From DASWOJ01 sp964242415 (lineage in GTDB: Bacteria; Pseudomonadota; Alphaproteobacteria; Acetobacterales; Acetobacteraceae), in assembly GCA_964242415.1 (NCBI GenBank), contig CAXTAT010000013.1, forward strand, positions 1 to 64,000: DNA of 64,000 bases. The letters are read 5' to 3'. The translations under genes and the position numbers were made by a program. Positions 26,718-35,460 of this stretch are shown in pieces. Numbering within the stretch: the first letter of the stretch is position 1; each line of letters starts with the position of its first letter. Under the pieces are notes generated by a model. That model did not search any database. It saw only the letters and a program-made list of their open reading frames with translations, and was not told the DNA's origin.

Positions 26718-29700
26718 ATGTGCAGTAGGTCAATGCGAACGGGACATGCTTCGGCTAGGCCGGGACTCATGGGCGCCCAACCTGGCATCGGCCAACGACC
26801 AGCCATGCCGTTCTCCAGCCTGGTCCACCTCCTCGACCATCACGCGACGCACCGGCCGGGTGCGCCGGCGATCCTCGCCCCCGGCCGCCGGGCGCTGACC
26901 TACCGCGCCCTGCACGAGCATGTCCGCGGGTGCGGGCGCACGCTGCGGGCCGCCGGCATCGGGCGTCGCGACCGGGTTGCCGTCGTGATGGCGAACGGCG
27001 CGGATATGGCGGTCGCGACGCTCGCGACGGCTGCCTACGCCGTGTGCGCTCCGGTCAACCCCGCCTTCGGGCCGGAGGAGCTGGACCGCTACTTCACGTC
27101 CCTGCAGGTGCGCGCCCTGATCACCCAGGCGGGCCTCGACTCCCCCGCCCGGCAGGCCGCACGCACCCGCGGCGTTCCGGTGTTCGAGCTTTCGCCAGCG
27201 CCGGACGGACCGGCGGGCCTGTTCACGCTTCCGGGCAGCCAGGCGGAGCCTCGCGAAGACACGCCCGATCCCAGCGACCCGGCACTGCTGTTCCTGACGT
27301 CAGGCACCACGTCGCAGCCGAAAGTCGTGCGGCTGACCCACCTGAACATCTGCACCGCCGCGGCCGTGACGGGGGCCGCCCTCGCGCTGCAGCCGACGGA
27401 CCGCTGCATCAACGTCATGCCGTTGTTCCACGGGCATGGGCTTATCGGTGTCGTGCTGTCCTCGCTTGCGGCCGGCGCGAGCGTGGTCTGCACGCCCGGC
27501 TGCGACGCCGACTGCTTCGCCGCCTGGCTCGCGGAATTCCGGCCGACCTGGTATTCCGCCGTGCCGACCATGCACCAGGCGATCCTCGCCGCCATGGGGC
27601 GGCATGGCGCCGGATCGGCGCCAGCTTCCCTCCGTTTCGTCCGCTCCGCGTCCGCCCCCCTGCCGTCCCGCATCGCCGCGGAGTTAGAGTCGGCATTCGG
27701 GACCTGTGTCATCGACACTTACGCGATGATGGAGGCGTCCTCCGCGCCCGTCGCCTGTCAACCTTTGCCGCCGGGTCAACGAAAACCGGGCTCGGTCGGC
27801 GTTCCCGCCGGCCTGGATGTGGCGATCATGGACCAGGCCGGCGCCCTGCTGCGCCCCGGCGGAACCGGCGAGATCGTCGTTCGTGGCGCGACCGTGATGG
27901 ACGGCTACGACGGCGACGCCGCCGCGACGCAAAGCGCCTTCGCCGGTGGCTGGTTCAGGACGGGCGACCTGGGCTTTTTCGACGACGATGGCTACCTGTT
28001 CCTGACCGGCCGGGCCAAGGAGATCATCAACCGCGGCGGTGAGAAAATCGCGCCGCGCGAGATCGACGACGTTCTGCTGGAGCATGCGGCCGTGGCGGAG
28101 GCGGTGGCTTTTCCGGTCCCGCATTCGACGCTCGGCGAGGATGTCGCGGCCGCCGTCGTGCTGCGGGACGGCGTGGCCGCCACGGCGCAAGACCTCCGCC
28201 AGTTCATGGCCGGGCGCCTGTCCGACTTCAAAATCCCACGGCAAATCCTCATCGTCAGCGAAATACCGAGGGGCCCGACCGGGAAGCTGCAGCGCATCGG
28301 CATTGCGGCGAAGCTCGGGCTTGAGGGCAGCACCGGCCCGCGGCCCGGCTTCGCCGCCCCCCGCACGCCGCTTGAGACCGCGCTCTGCAAGAGCTGGGGC
28401 GAAATCCTCCGCGTCGGACAGGTCGGAATCCATGACAGCTTCTTCGCCTGCGGCGGCGACTCGCTCTCGGCCATTCGCGCCTGCGTGGATATCTACGAGC
28501 TGACGCGCCAGGAGTTCGAGGTGTCCCAACTGTTCGAGGCGCCGACGATCGCCGAGATCGCCCGCCTACTTGAGGCGACGGCCAAGGCCCCGCAGGCACC
28601 GCGGTTCGCCTCGACCATCCCACGGGTGCCAAAAGGGAACGGCGTTGCGGCCTCGACGGTCCAGCAACAACTCTGGCAGTTGCAGCATCTGCTGCCGGGC
28701 CTGCCGTTCTTCAACTTGCTCTACCCGCTCCGGCTGACATCGGCGTTCGACGCCTCGGTGCTCGAAATGTGCGTCAACCAGATCGTCCAGCGGCATGAGA
28801 TCCTCCGCACGACCTTCGGCATTGCTGGCAGCCGATGCGTGCAGCACATTGCGCCGCAGGCCGCGGTGCCGCTGCACTTCGATGACCTGCATGGCCTGCC
28901 GGAGGCCGAGGCATCGGCCACCGGATATGAGATCATCCAAGGGGAGCTGCTTCACCCCTTCGACCTTGAGCATGGCCCGCTGCTGCGCGTGCGCCTGGTG
29001 CGCCTGGACGAACGCGAGCACCTTCTGCTGATCAGCACGCACCAGCTTGTCGCGGACGGCTGGTCGTTTGGCGTGCTCGTGGACGAGCTGCTGGCGCTCT
29101 ACGACGCGTTTGCCGCCGGGGACAAGTCTCCGTTGGCGCCGCTGCCGATCCAGTATGCGGACTTCGCGGCCTGGCAGCTTGACTGGCAATCGCATCCGGA
29201 CATGGTTGCGCAGCTTGCCTACTGGCAGAAGCAGTTGCCCGACGCACGGCCGGCCCTCGAGATCGCGCCGGCTGGCAGCAGGGAGACCGCTGACGGGCTG
29301 CTCACGGCAAAGCGCCAGCGCGTGCTCCCCGCCAGCCTGTGCGAGCGTGCCAAGCGCTTCAGCCATCAAGACGGCGGCACCCTGTTCGCGGTGCTCGTTG
29401 CCGCCCTGAACGCATTGCTGCACCGCTATACCGGCCAGGACGATGTTCGGGTGGCAACCGTCGTCGCCAACCGCAATCGGTCTGGAACCGAGCGGCTGAT
29501 CGGCCCGCTCGCCAACACCCTCATCCTTCGCACGGACATGGGTGGCGATCCCAGTCCGCGGGAGGTGCTGCGCCGCGTGCGTGCAACCCTCTCAGGCGCC
29601 TTCGCCCGGCAAGACCTGCCGTTCGAGGAGCTGGTGGAAGTCCTCGGGCGCGAGCGCGGCATCAAGGCGTCCACGCTGGCGCGGGTCATGATCCTCATGC

Positions 29701-30005
29701 AGAACTCGTCCCTGCGGCCCATCAGCTCGGGCACGCGGCTCGCCCTGGAGGAAGCCTACCCCAGCTTGCTGCTGCCTCTGGTGACCGCGACGACGTTCAA
29801 TGTGACGCTGGTCGCTCATGAGTGCGCAGACGGCCTGACCATCACGTGCATCTATAAACCCAGCGTTCTCGACCAGGATGGCGTTGATTGTCTGCTGGCT
29901 GACCTCCAATCGACTCTGGAGCGGATCATCGTGGATCCAGAGCGGCGGATATCGGAAGTCTGCGTCCCACCCAACCAGGGGATGCGGGCCTTGATGTCCG
30001 TTTAG
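26718..30005 (+). CDS. NRPS-like protein: adenylation - carrier - condensation
   Basis: This protein of about 1095 residues has an acyl-CoA-ligase-like adenylation domain (about 35-525). It shows FLTSGTTSQPKVVR near 193, GWFRTGDLGFFDDDG and GRAKEIINRGGEKIAPREID, and the catalytic Lys in GPTGKLQR. A peptidyl-carrier domain has S582 in FACGGDSLSAI. A terminal condensation domain spans about 640-1090. The condensation motif HHxxxDG is H775-Q776-L-V-A-D780-G781: the second, catalytic His is Gln. The A5 motif reads YAMMEAS instead of Y.(M)TE. So it activates and tethers an acid (aryl, acyl or amino acid unknown); the condensation step may be slow, altered or structural. ATG 26718 has GAAGG 7 bases upstream; ATG 26769 and 26805 are alternatives. 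Confidence 0.85.
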   Translation: MCSRSMRTGHASARPGLMGAQPGIGQRPAMPFSSLVHLLDHHATHRPGAPAILAPGRRALTYRALHEHVRGCGRTLRAAGIGRRDRVAVVMANGADMAVATLATAAYAVCAPVNPAFGPEELDRYFTSLQVRALITQAGLDSPARQAARTRGVPVFELSPAPDGPAGLFTLPGSQAEPREDTPDPSDPALLFLTSGTTSQPKVVRLTHLNICTAAAVTGAALALQPTDRCINVMPLFHGHGLIGVVLSSLAAGASVVCTPGCDADCFAAWLAEFRPTWYSAVPTMHQAILAAMGRHGAGSAPASLRFVRSASAPLPSRIAAELESAFGTCVIDTYAMMEASSAPVACQPLPPGQRKPGSVGVPAGLDVAIMDQAGALLRPGGTGEIVVRGATVMDGYDGDAAATQSAFAGGWFRTGDLGFFDDDGYLFLTGRAKEIINRGGEKIAPREIDDVLLEHAAVAEAVAFPVPHSTLGEDVAAAVVLRDGVAATAQDLRQFMAGRLSDFKIPRQILIVSEIPRGPTGKLQRIGIAAKLGLEGSTGPRPGFAAPRTPLETALCKSWGEILRVGQVGIHDSFFACGGDSLSAIRACVDIYELTRQEFEVSQLFEAPTIAEIARLLEATAKAPQAPRFASTIPRVPKGNGVAASTVQQQLWQLQHLLPGLPFFNLLYPLRLTSAFDASVLEMCVNQIVQRHEILRTTFGIAGSRCVQHIAPQAAVPLHFDDLHGLPEAEASATGYEIIQGELLHPFDLEHGPLLRVRLVRLDEREHLLLISTHQLVADGWSFGVLVDELLALYDAFAAGDKSPLAPLPIQYADFAAWQLDWQSHPDMVAQLAYWQKQLPDARPALEIAPAGSRETADGLLTAKRQRVLPASLCERAKRFSHQDGGTLFAVLVAALNALLHRYTGQDDVRVATVVANRNRSGTERLIGPLANTLILRTDMGGDPSPREVLRRVRATLSGAFARQDLPFEELVEVLGRERGIKASTLARVMILMQNSSLRPISSGTRLALEEAYPSLLLPLVTATTFNVTLVAHECADGLTITCIYKPSVLDQDGVDCLLADLQSTLERIIVDPERRISEVCVPPNQGMRALMSV

Positions 30006-30048
30006 TTCGTTGCTTTTAGCGTGATACTTAAGAAGGAGACGCAGTACT

Positions 30049-30270
30049 ATGGGAAATTTCGTGAAATGCTTCGACATCGAGGAGCTGGAGAGCTTGGACC
30101 CGCAGCAGGTCGCGCTTCTCAAGGAGGCAATCGAGCGTGAGCTAAGCAATTCTCCCGAAATCCGCAGCATCCTTCGGGCAAGGGTTCAATCCGTGTACGA
30201 TCGGATGGCGGCCAAGAACAACCCACCGCCGGCCGGACAGAAAACGCCGGATGCCGGTGGTTCGCCATAA
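30049..30270 (+). CDS. Small 73-residue protein of unknown function
   Basis: I do not recognise this protein. It has a strong ribosome binding site (AAGGAG at 30033-30038, 10 bases upstream) and begins 43 bases after the NRPS-like stop. Residues 10-55 should form two amphipathic helices (LDPQQVALLKEAIEREL; SPEIRSILRARVQSVYDRM). The last 18 residues are Pro/Gly-rich (NNPPPAGQKTPDAGGSP). It lacks MbtH signatures. It could be a partner of the NRPS-like protein or a peptide precursor, but nothing proves either. Confidence 0.55.
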   Translation: MGNFVKCFDIEELESLDPQQVALLKEAIERELSNSPEIRSILRARVQSVYDRMAAKNNPPPAGQKTPDAGGSP

Positions 30271-30306
30271 GAGCCTGTCAGAACGCAATCGTATCTTCTT
30301 TAGGGT

Positions 30307-30460
30307 CTAGGGACAAAGTTTCAGCTTCAGGTTTATCAGGGCTGCGGCAAAGCATGCGAACGCCTGGATATTGCTGTCTGTCTTGTCCAGCCGCAGGCTG
30401 AGGCGGCGGTGGTCCGTCAAGCGGCAGAATGACACCAACCGCCGAAAGTTCTGACCGCTG
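30307..30460 (-). pseudogene. C-terminal fragment of an IS5-type transposase
   Basis: The reverse strand gives SGQNFRRLVSFCRLTDHRRL followed by SLRLDKTDSNIQAFACFAAA and a stop at 30307-30309. The pattern R.F.RLT.HRRL.LR.DKT..N..AF...A matches IS5-family C-termini. Nothing upstream continues the frame, because the dispersed repeat starts at 30474. Confidence 0.65.
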
Positions 30461-30473
30461 ATAAGGGCATCGT

Positions 30474-30564
30474 CGTTGCGAGCCGGCTTCGGCGCGGCAT
30501 AGAAGGCGGCAAGACCTGCGCGTGCAGCCCCCTATGCCACGCCGCAAGCGCGGCTCGCAATGAC
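30474..30564. repeat. Full copy of the dispersed inverted repeat
   Basis: The left arm begins CGTTGCGAGCCGGCTTCGGC and the right arm ends CGCAAGCGCGGCTCGCAATG. The two can pair into a long hairpin. This copy has a diverged centre (GCATAGAAGG for GCAATCCAGG) and separates the IS5 fragment from the decayed region to the right. Confidence 0.75.
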
Positions 30565-31407
30565 AGGAGCCAGTTGGGATCGACAGCTCAGAACTTCTGG
30601 CGGTTGGTATAAGTTTGCCACAATGATCGTCGCAACAACGCCGTTCCGGTGCATACCCTGTTCCACTGTTACCGGCCTCCTGACTTGGCGTTTATGGGGG
30701 ACAGCAGGCGGCGACGCGGCGTAGCAGGCCTTGCAGCTTCCCAGAACATCATCGTGAAACCATGTCCCAATTGGGTAAGCGTTCACCCGAGTTCTGGGAG
30801 GGATCAGGTGGCACAAGGGATAGGGCAGGGGCCAGCACACGGTCGGTCGGCGCGGGAGCAAGCGGCATGGCAGCAGATGCGCCGGGACGGCCAACCTGCT
30901 GCGGCCTAAACCCGGCAAGTCGCCCCTGGCGGCGTCCTGGTCGTCGTTGACCTGCGCCGTGACGGCTAGCGCTCCATCACCGACGACGCCGCAGGTGTCA
31001 TGGCCGACCTGGCCGAGCGGCAGCCTGACGTGTTGGCCCGCGTGCCGCTGGTCGCCTATCAGAACAGCACGGGACAGTGGGATGCATTGCCGGTCGATCC
31101 CAAGGATACCTTCGCGGGCTTTCCCTGCATCGCGGCGTCGTTGCACAGTTAATTCGCTTGCCTAGCAGCATTGCAGGCCATGCCGAAAGCACGTCTGAGC
31201 CCAAGATGGCATAGACCATTCCAGATTAGCCGACTTTCCCAGGCTGTTGCGAAATCTCATCAACTGCGCTCCGCCAACGCCGAAGGCATCTTCCTGCGAT
31301 CGCTCGATAGCCACTCCAAGCTCAACGGCTGATCCACGCAACAACGCCACATGATCCCCTATCCCCGCGGAGGCCGCCACAGGCTACGCCGGGACCGCGC
31401 ACAATCA
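30565..31407. other. Decayed region without an intact gene
   Basis: No intact gene is supported. On the plus strand around 30965-31150 a frame gives RSITDDAAGVMADLAERQPD, then VLARVPLVAYQNS and TGQWDALPVDPKDTFAGFPC. This reads like a real protein fragment of a type I cannot name, preceded by a stop. The stretch 31160-31340 has mixed composition and CAGGCTGTTGCGAAATCT, which looks like an IS end. Together with the flanks this is an insertion/deletion scar. Confidence 0.45.
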
Positions 31408-32528
31408 TCACCTTCCGGTAATCAGCCGGGTGCCGCGGCAGAAGGTCAGGTAGGCCCACACCCACTGCACCAGCTCCGTGGCGCAGTTGCGCCCGCCGGC
31501 CAGCACGGCGATGTGCGCCGCCCCCACAGCCACCGCGCCAGCGCCCCCTGCACCTGCAGGAACCCGAAATCCGCCACCGCCGACTGCCACCCGATAGTCG
31601 CCAGGCTGCCCAGGTAATGAGAGCGGAACGGCCGCGGCGCCAGGGCGGCCGGCCAGCCGCGAGCGGATCACTCGGGCAACATGGGCGCCGCCCTGCTTCG
31701 CCGCCGGCGCCAGGCCCGGCACCGCGTCGCCCGCCCACCTGTCCGACGCCGCCGTGTCGCCGATGGCATACACCCCGTCCAGCTCGGCCACCCCCAGGTC
31801 GGCGCCGACCGTCACGCGCCCCGACCGGTCCAGCTTCACCCCCAGCCACGCCGCCGGCGGGGATGCCATGACACCCGTCGCCCACCGCGCGGTGCGCGCC
31901 GGGACGTGCTGGCCGGATAGGGTGACGCCCTGCGCGGTCACATCCTCCACCCAGTTGCCCAGCACCATCTTCGCGCCCCGAGGTCCGCGCACAGCAACGG
32001 CTGGAACAGGTGGTGGTTGCGCTGGTCCAACAGCGTGACCCGGCACGGCGCCCCGCGCAGCCCGCGCACCGCCGGGATTCCACCGCCGACCACGACGACA
32101 TGCGGCAGCCCCGCCCGGTCCACCGGCGCCCGCCGCCGCCGCCACTCGTCGAGCACCCCGTCCACCGACACCGGCCCGGCGCCATGCAGAACCAGCACCG
32201 CCAGCAGCAAGGCCCATGGCAGCCGTGCGTCCTCCGCCCCGGTGAGGTGCCCAAGCGGCACCAGCACCAACAGCCCGAGCGCAGTCAGCCGACAGGCGCC
32301 GCCGCCTGCCAGCAGCGCTGCGGCGCCCAGCGCGGCCCAGGGCGCCAGGCCCGCCACCATCGGGGGCACCTGCGGCAGCCAGGCCAGTGCACCCGGCCAC
32401 ATGGCGTCCGTCATGCCCAACGCCGCCAGCGCGATCCCGGCCGGCGCCAGCCAGAGCCGCAATCCCAGCGGATACACCGCCTTGCCCCAATGCCGGCAAG
32501 TTATAAAAACGATGCTCCCGCGGGCCAC
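31408..32528 (-). pseudogene. Degenerate DoxX - type II NADH dehydrogenase fusion
   Basis: The 5' part (from 32528 down to about 32000) encodes four hydrophobic segments of a DoxX-like domain. The start of an FAD-linked NADH dehydrogenase follows (HVVVVGGGIPAVRGLRGAPC, RNHHLFQPLL). In intact homologues about 180 residues come next; here the sequence jumps, in another frame, to the C-terminal part (LGNWVEDVTAQGVTLSGQHV, VYAIGDTAASDRW, AKQGGAHVARVIR). A further frameshift near 31620 affects LGSLATIG. The gene therefore carries an internal deletion and frameshifts. Its ancestral role was electron transfer from NADH to quinone. Confidence 0.7.
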
Positions 32529-32984
32529 TGCTCAGGCAGCCGCTGCCGTGGGTGAGGCCGGTCCCGGGTTGCACCGGCCTGAGTTGCACGGCCCTGGCTT
32601 GAGGCGCAGCCTTGCAGCCTAGCCACCGTTCCAACTGGTGCGCTCCGCCAGCAGCATTCCCAGCGCGGCCTGGCTCAGGGACGGGTTCGCACAGTCGGGT
32701 TGGTTCGGCGCCTCGAAGTGGCTCAGCTCCGGCAACACCACTTGGGCATGCAGCCGGTCCATGCCGGCCAGAACGGCAGCAATGGTGCCCGCCTGCCGCT
32801 TGAACCCCGGGCTTCCACGTCCGCCAGCACCGGCCACGCTCCGCTCGCTTCCCGGGCGAAGCAGGCCCTTGCCGCCGTCCCCACCCCGGCCGGTTTCCAC
32901 CGCAGCCGACCGTACCGCCCTCCTCCTGCCAGCCTCCAGCCGGACGGCTAGCCCCGGGCAGGCCCCCCGGGACCTGTTGAGGGG

Positions 32985-33058
32985 CTGGTCGTGGTGGAGC
33001 TGTTCACCTCGCAGTCCTGCCCCTCCTGCCCACCAGCCGATGCGCTCCTAGCAAAACC
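32985..33058 (+). pseudogene. DUF1223 (thioredoxin-like) gene fragment
   Basis: The frame gives LVVVELFTSQSCPSCPPADA, the N-terminal CxxC signature of DUF1223 proteins, and then loses similarity and meets stops. The surrounding 32619-33140 region holds no intact gene. A reverse-strand frame (32619-32900, PELSHFEAPNQPDCANPSLS) looks like another dead fragment that I cannot name. Confidence 0.6.
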
Positions 33059-33140
33059 TGGCGCGGACGCGTCCGGACATCCTGGCTGAAGTGGTCCGGC
33101 ACAGCCAGAATGAGCCCGAGGTGGCCGGCGTCGCACCCGC

Positions 33141-33498
33141 CGCGCGTGACCCTGGTCAGCCGTAAACCCTCGGCTGCGCCTCGACCGTCAACCGACCCAA
33201 CCTGACAGCACCAAAGGCATGCAAGCCCGTCAGCAGGAGGCCCCAGGCTTGCACACTGCGCCGGCGAGTGGCGTTGTACCAACGCCACACACCTTTAATC
33301 TCGCCGAGCATAGCACAAGTACAAACGATAACGCATGACGTCCATGGGAGGTTGCAATAACGTCGAATGCTCCACCTAAGCGTTGTGCACAGGACCACAC
33401 GCCTTGCCAAAGGTCAGCAAAACATCGACGATTTTAACCATATATAACGCTATCAGAGCAATTCTCTACAAGTAGTCGCCATATGTTGGAGGTTTTCA
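33141..33498. promoter_or_regulatory. Leader and promoter region of the prkA operon
   Basis: The 358-base gap holds no gene. Its right half is notably AT-rich for this genome. TATATAAC (33441-33448) is a possible -10 with no good -35. The ribosome site GGAGG (33488-33492) lies 6 bases before the prkA start. Promoter assignment is weak. Confidence 0.35.
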
Positions 33499-35445
33499 AT
33501 GCCTGAAACCGCTGATATCTTCACTCTGAATGCCTCCTTCCGCGACAGGCGCCGCGAAGTGGAAATGAGCGTCAGGGAGTACCTCCAAGCCTGCCGTGAC
33601 GACCCAACCTGCTATGCCGGGCCTGCAGAACGCATGCTGCGCGCCATCGGCGAGCCGGAACTGGTGGACACTTCGCGCGACCCGCGCCTCGGACGTATCT
33701 TCCTCAACCGCACGGTCCGGGTTTACCCCGCGTTCCACGAATTCCACGGCATGGAAGAGACAATCGAGCGGATAGTGTCTTTCTTCCGCCACGCCGCCCA
33801 GGGCCTCGAAGAGCGAAAGCAGGTGCTTTACTTGCTGGGGCCGGTCGGCGGCGGCAAGTCCTCGCTTGGCGAACGGTTGAAGCTGCTCATGGAGCAGGAG
33901 CCGATCTACGTGCTGAAGGCCGGCACCGAACTGAGCCCGGTGTTCGAAAGCCCGCTCGGCCTGTTTGATCCCGTTATCATGGCCGACGCGCTGGAGACGC
34001 AATATGGCATCCCGCGCCGGCTCGTCACCGGTCTCGCCAGCCCCTGGGCGCTCAAGCGGCTCGACGAGTGGGACGGCGACATCGAGCGGTTCCGCGTGGT
34101 CAAGCTCTACCCCTCCCGCCGCCGCCAGATCGCCGTCGCCAAGACCGAACCCGGCGACGACAACAACCAGGACATTTCCGCCCTCGTCGGCAAGATCGAC
34201 ATCCGCAAGCTGGAAATGTTCAGCCAGAACGATCCGGACGCCTACAGCTTCTCGGGCGGGTTGAACCGCGCCAACCAGGGCATCCTCGAGTTCGTCGAGA
34301 TGTTCAAGGCGCCCATCAAGATGCTGCACCCCCTGCTCACCGCAACGCAGGAAGGCAACTATCTCGGCACGGAGAACATCGGCGCCATCCCGTTCGGCGG
34401 CATCCTGCTGGCGCATTCCAACGAGGCGGAATGGCAGAGCTTCCGCAACAACCGCACCAACGAGGCCTTCCTGGACCGGGTGTGCGTGGTCAAGGTGCCA
34501 TACTGCCTCCGCGTGATGGAGGAGGCGCTGATCTACAAGAAGCTGATCAACGGCTCGGCTCTGGCGGAGGCGCCTTGCGCGCCGCACACGCTGGAGATGC
34601 TGGCGCGCTTTGCCGTGCTCTCGCGCCTCAAGCCGCACGCAAACTCGCGCCCCTTCGCCAAGATGCGGGTGTACGACGGGGAGAACATCCGCGAGACCGA
34701 CCCCAAGGTCCGCACCATGCAGGAGTACCGCGACACGGCCGGCGTGGACGAGGGCATGGACGGCATCTCCACCCGGTTCGCCTACAAGGTGCTGTCGGCC
34801 ACCTTCAACCACTCGTCGAGCGAGGTCGCCGCCGACCCGGTCCACCTGATGTACGTGCTGGAGCAGGCGATCCGGCGCGAGCAGTTCCCGCCGGACACCG
34901 AGGCCGCGCACCTCGCCACCATCAAGTCCGAGCTGGCCGCCCGCTACGCCGAGTTCATCGGCAACGAAATCCAGAAGGCCTACCTGGAAAGCTACGGCGA
35001 CTACGGCCAGAACCTGTTCGACCGCTACCTCGACTACGCCGACGCCTGGATCGAGGACCAGGACTTCAAGGACCCCGACACCGGCCAGATGATGAGCCGC
35101 GAGCTGTTGAACGGCGAGCTGACCAAGATCGAGAAGCCGGCCGGGATCGCCAACCCCAAGGACTTCCGTAACGAGGTGGTGAAGTTCGCGCTGCGCAGCC
35201 GGGCCGCGCACGGTGGGCACAACCCGTCCTGGACGTCGTACGAAAAGATCCGCGAGGTCATCGAGAAGCGCATGTTCTCCCAGGTCGAGGACCTGCTGCC
35301 GGTGATCAGCTTCGGGTCCAAGAAGGATGGAGACGCGGAGAAGAAGCACCACGACTTCGTTGCCCGCATGGTGTCGCGCGGCTACACCGAACGCCAGGTC
35401 CGGCGTCTGGTCGAGTGGTACATGCGGATCAAGCAGTCGGCTTAA
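33499..35445 (+). CDS. prkA: PrkA serine protein kinase (AAA ATPase)
   Basis: This 648-residue protein matches PrkA/YeaG over its full length. An N-terminal AAA-type domain has Walker A GPVGGGKSS (114-122), and a C-terminal kinase-like domain ends YTERQVRRLVEWYMRIKQSA. In enterobacteria YeaG takes part in nutrient-stress and stationary-phase adaptation; in Bacillus PrkA affects sporulation and shows Lon-like activity. It heads the conserved prkA-yeaH-spoVR operon, 15 bases before the next gene. Confidence 0.95.
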   Translation: MPETADIFTLNASFRDRRREVEMSVREYLQACRDDPTCYAGPAERMLRAIGEPELVDTSRDPRLGRIFLNRTVRVYPAFHEFHGMEETIERIVSFFRHAAQGLEERKQVLYLLGPVGGGKSSLGERLKLLMEQEPIYVLKAGTELSPVFESPLGLFDPVIMADALETQYGIPRRLVTGLASPWALKRLDEWDGDIERFRVVKLYPSRRRQIAVAKTEPGDDNNQDISALVGKIDIRKLEMFSQNDPDAYSFSGGLNRANQGILEFVEMFKAPIKMLHPLLTATQEGNYLGTENIGAIPFGGILLAHSNEAEWQSFRNNRTNEAFLDRVCVVKVPYCLRVMEEALIYKKLINGSALAEAPCAPHTLEMLARFAVLSRLKPHANSRPFAKMRVYDGENIRETDPKVRTMQEYRDTAGVDEGMDGISTRFAYKVLSATFNHSSSEVAADPVHLMYVLEQAIRREQFPPDTEAAHLATIKSELAARYAEFIGNEIQKAYLESYGDYGQNLFDRYLDYADAWIEDQDFKDPDTGQMMSRELLNGELTKIEKPAGIANPKDFRNEVVKFALRSRAAHGGHNPSWTSYEKIREVIEKRMFSQVEDLLPVISFGSKKDGDAEKKHHDFVARMVSRGYTERQVRRLVEWYMRIKQSA

Positions 35446-35460
35446 GCCCTGAGGACGCCC

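Noticed and set aside
32010..32622. Plus-strand open frames of 181-201 codons
   Set aside because: They are antisense to the DoxX-NADH dehydrogenase pseudogene, whose residues are recognisable.
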